DNA of 6,218 nt from an uncultured Acetobacter sp. (GTDB lineage Bacteria > Pseudomonadota > Alphaproteobacteria > Acetobacterales > Acetobacteraceae). The notes beneath the pieces were generated by a model, which did not search any database, was not told the DNA's origin, and was given only the letters and a program-made list of their open reading frames with translations. The DNA is taken from the NCBI RefSeq assembly GCF_937875265.1, contig NZ_CALLXM010000112.1, positions 1-6,218 of the forward strand. Direction: 5' to 3'. Shown piece after piece: positions 4,576-6,218 of the stretch. Position 1 is the first letter of the stretch. Each line of letters starts with the position of its first letter. The position numbers and the translations under genes were made by a program.

Positions 4576-6218
4576 TTGTCGGCTTCCGCATTTCACGCGC
4601 TGTATCATCAGGGGTTTGCCCGCGTTGCGGCCTGCACTGTGCCCGTGGCTCTGGCAGACCCGGCCACCAACGGGCAGCGCATACTGGAGGCCGCCCAGAC
4701 CTGCGGGCAGGAAGGCGCTGTGCTGTGCGTGTTTCCGGAACTGGGGCTGTCTGGTTACGCGATAGATGATCTCCGGCAACAGGAAGCCCTGCTGGACGGG
4801 GTTGAAAAAGCCATTGCGGATCTGATCACCGCCTCTGCGTCTTTGCTGCCTGTTCTGGTGGTGGGTGCCCCCCTCCGGCATGACAACGCCCTTTATAACT
4901 GTGCCGTGGTTATTCACCGGGGTGTGCTTCTGGGCATCGTGCCCAAAAGCTTCCTGCCTAATTATCGTGAGTTTTACGAAGCGCGGCATTTTACCCCCGG
5001 CGTGGCCATACATGGCCAGACCCTGCGGCTAAACGGCCAAGACGTCCCTTTCGGGACGGATCTTCTGTTTGAAGCGGATGACGTACCCGGGTTCTGCCTT
5101 GGCATCGAACTCTGCGAAGATTTATGGGTCCCCGTGCCGCCGGGCACACTGGCCGCACTCGCCGGGGCCACCATTCTGGCTAACCCCTCCGCCAGTGACA
5201 TCACGGTTGGCAAAGCCGAAACCCGTACCCTGCTCTGCCGCGCACAATCCACCCGCTGTGTAGCAGCTTATCTGTATGCCGCCGCCGGGGAAGGCGAATC
5301 GACCAACGATGTGGCGTGGGACGGGCAGATTGCCATTTTTGAAAATGGGGATGTGCTGGCCCAGAGTGAGCGCTTCCCCTCCGGCTCTCAGCATGTTCTG
5401 GCAGATATTGACCTCACCCTGCTTCGGCAGGAACGCCTGCGGATGGGCACATTTGCAGCCAACGCCAAAGCCATGCAGGCCCACACGCCTGCATGGCGAC
5501 GCATTCGCTTCACACTTAGCCCGCCCATCAAAAACCTTGGCCTGCGGCGCCCGCTCTCCCGCTTTCCTTTTGTACCGAATGACCCGGAGAGACTGGCGCA
5601 GGATTGCTTTGAGGCCTTTACCATTCAGGTCTCCGCCCTCAAGCAGCGGCTACGCACCAGTGGCGTCAAACGCATGGTTATCGGCATTTCCGGCGGGCTG
5701 GACTCCACACAGGCTTTGCTTGTGGCTGTGCGCGCGGCGGATGAGCTGGGCTGGCCCCGCAGTGCGGTGCTTGGCTACACCATGCCCGGCTTTGGCACGA
5801 CGGAAAAAACACTGGCCAGCGCACAGGCTCTGATGGCCGCTCTTGGCACAGGGAATGAGGTGCTGGATATCCGCCCCGCTGCCACCCTCATGCTGCGGGA
5901 GATCAAACATCCCTTCGCGCAGGGAGAACCGGTGCATGACATCACGTTCGAGAACGTGCAGGCGGGCTTACGCACCGACTTTCTGTTCCGACTGGCCAAC
6001 CTGCATCAGGGAATGGTGATTGGCACGGGCGACCTGTCCGAACTGGCTCTGGGCTGGTGCACCTACGGCGTGGGTGACCAGATGGCGCATTACAATGTGA
6101 ATGCCGGTCTGCCCAAAACACTGATCCAGCACATTATCCGCTGGGCCATTGCCTCCGGCCACTTCTCATCAGAAGTGACGCCCCTGCTCTCAACTATTCT
6201 GGCAACGGAAATCTCGCC
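4576..6218 (+). CDS. nadE: Glutamine-dependent NAD+ synthetase (3' end outside window)
   Basis: The enzyme makes NAD+ from deamido-NAD+, ATP and glutamine, the last step of NAD biosynthesis in the cytosol. 547 codons are visible of about 680 usual for the long, glutamine-using form. The N-terminal nitrilase-like glutaminase domain (about 12-290) has the full Glu-Lys-Cys triad: E55 in FPELGLSGY, K124 in VPKSFLPNY and C180 in IELCEDLW. These sit three to four positions later than E52, K121 and C176 of the M. tuberculosis enzyme. The synthetase domain starts near 340, with the ATP-binding PP-loop SGGLDST (372-378), FENVQAG, GTGDLSELALGWCTYGVGDQ from 483, and K514 in GLPKTL. The frame is unbroken to the edge. 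The start is assigned to TTG, since an in-frame TAA lies 15 nt upstream and the first downstream GTG would remove the first strand (GFARVAA). It is divergent from tRNA-Gly across 199 bp, with no visible operon partner. Only the start codon is uncertain. Confidence 0.95.
   Translation, partial: MSASAFHALYHQGFARVAACTVPVALADPATNGQRILEAAQTCGQEGAVLCVFPELGLSGYAIDDLRQQEALLDGVEKAIADLITASASLLPVLVVGAPLRHDNALYNCAVVIHRGVLLGIVPKSFLPNYREFYEARHFTPGVAIHGQTLRLNGQDVPFGTDLLFEADDVPGFCLGIELCEDLWVPVPPGTLAALAGATILANPSASDITVGKAETRTLLCRAQSTRCVAAYLYAAAGEGESTNDVAWDGQIAIFENGDVLAQSERFPSGSQHVLADIDLTLLRQERLRMGTFAANAKAMQAHTPAWRRIRFTLSPPIKNLGLRRPLSRFPFVPNDPERLAQDCFEAFTIQVSALKQRLRTSGVKRMVIGISGGLDSTQALLVAVRAADELGWPRSAVLGYTMPGFGTTEKTLASAQALMAALGTGNEVLDIRPAATLMLREIKHPFAQGEPVHDITFENVQAGLRTDFLFRLANLHQGMVIGTGDLSELALGWCTYGVGDQMAHYNVNAGLPKTLIQHIIRWAIASGHFSSEVTPLLSTILATEIS

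Noticed and set aside
4185..4769. A 194-codon plus-strand frame across the tRNA and the start of nadE
   Set aside because: It reads through the tRNA on the opposite strand and then the wrong frame of nadE. The nadE frame beside it contains all family motifs.
5069..5833. Several frames of 64-185 codons on both strands within nadE
   Set aside because: They are shadows of the high-GC nadE coding frame, which is unbroken and carries all catalytic motifs.

Overview
The window looks like a chromosomal segment of an acetic acid bacterium (Acetobacteraceae, such as Acetobacter, Gluconobacter or Komagataeibacter). I base this on moderately high-GC coding sequence, the style of the glutamine-dependent NAD+ synthetase, and a long multidomain glycosyltransferase of a kind I associate with this family. 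The genus is an inference from recalled family resemblance, not from a search.

Layout. (1) Positions 1-614, minus strand: the 5' part of a gene for an RTX-type (glycine/aspartate-rich, calcium-binding repeat) protein. It has no signal peptide and runs off the left edge. (2) 615-933: an AT-rich divergent intergenic region with two perfect inverted repeats and weak promoter candidates in both directions. (3) 934-4116, plus strand: one large gene for a 1060-residue protein. In order it contains a degenerate, shortened methyltransferase-like domain, a coiled coil, a proline-rich linker, a GT4-like (GT-B) glycosyltransferase domain and a GT2 (GT-A) glycosyltransferase domain. (4) 4302-4376, minus strand: tRNA-Gly(GCC) with encoded CCA, its own promoter and a clear intrinsic terminator, convergent with the glycosyltransferase gene. 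(5) 4576 to the right edge, plus strand: nadE, glutamine-dependent NAD+ synthetase, 3'-truncated by the window. It apparently starts at TTG.

Functionally there are two parts. The left part (RTX protein plus multidomain glycosyltransferase, divergently transcribed from a shared control region) could be a surface or secreted protein and the enzyme that decorates it; this pairing is inferred from position only. The right part (tRNA-Gly and nadE) is housekeeping. The main points for a second look are the decayed N-terminal domain and base-composition break inside the glycosyltransferase, the RTX/glycosyltransferase pairing, the symmetrical elements in the divergent promoter region, and the TTG start and promoter palindrome of nadE. 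I saw no CRISPR array, insertion sequence, toxin-antitoxin module or phage gene.
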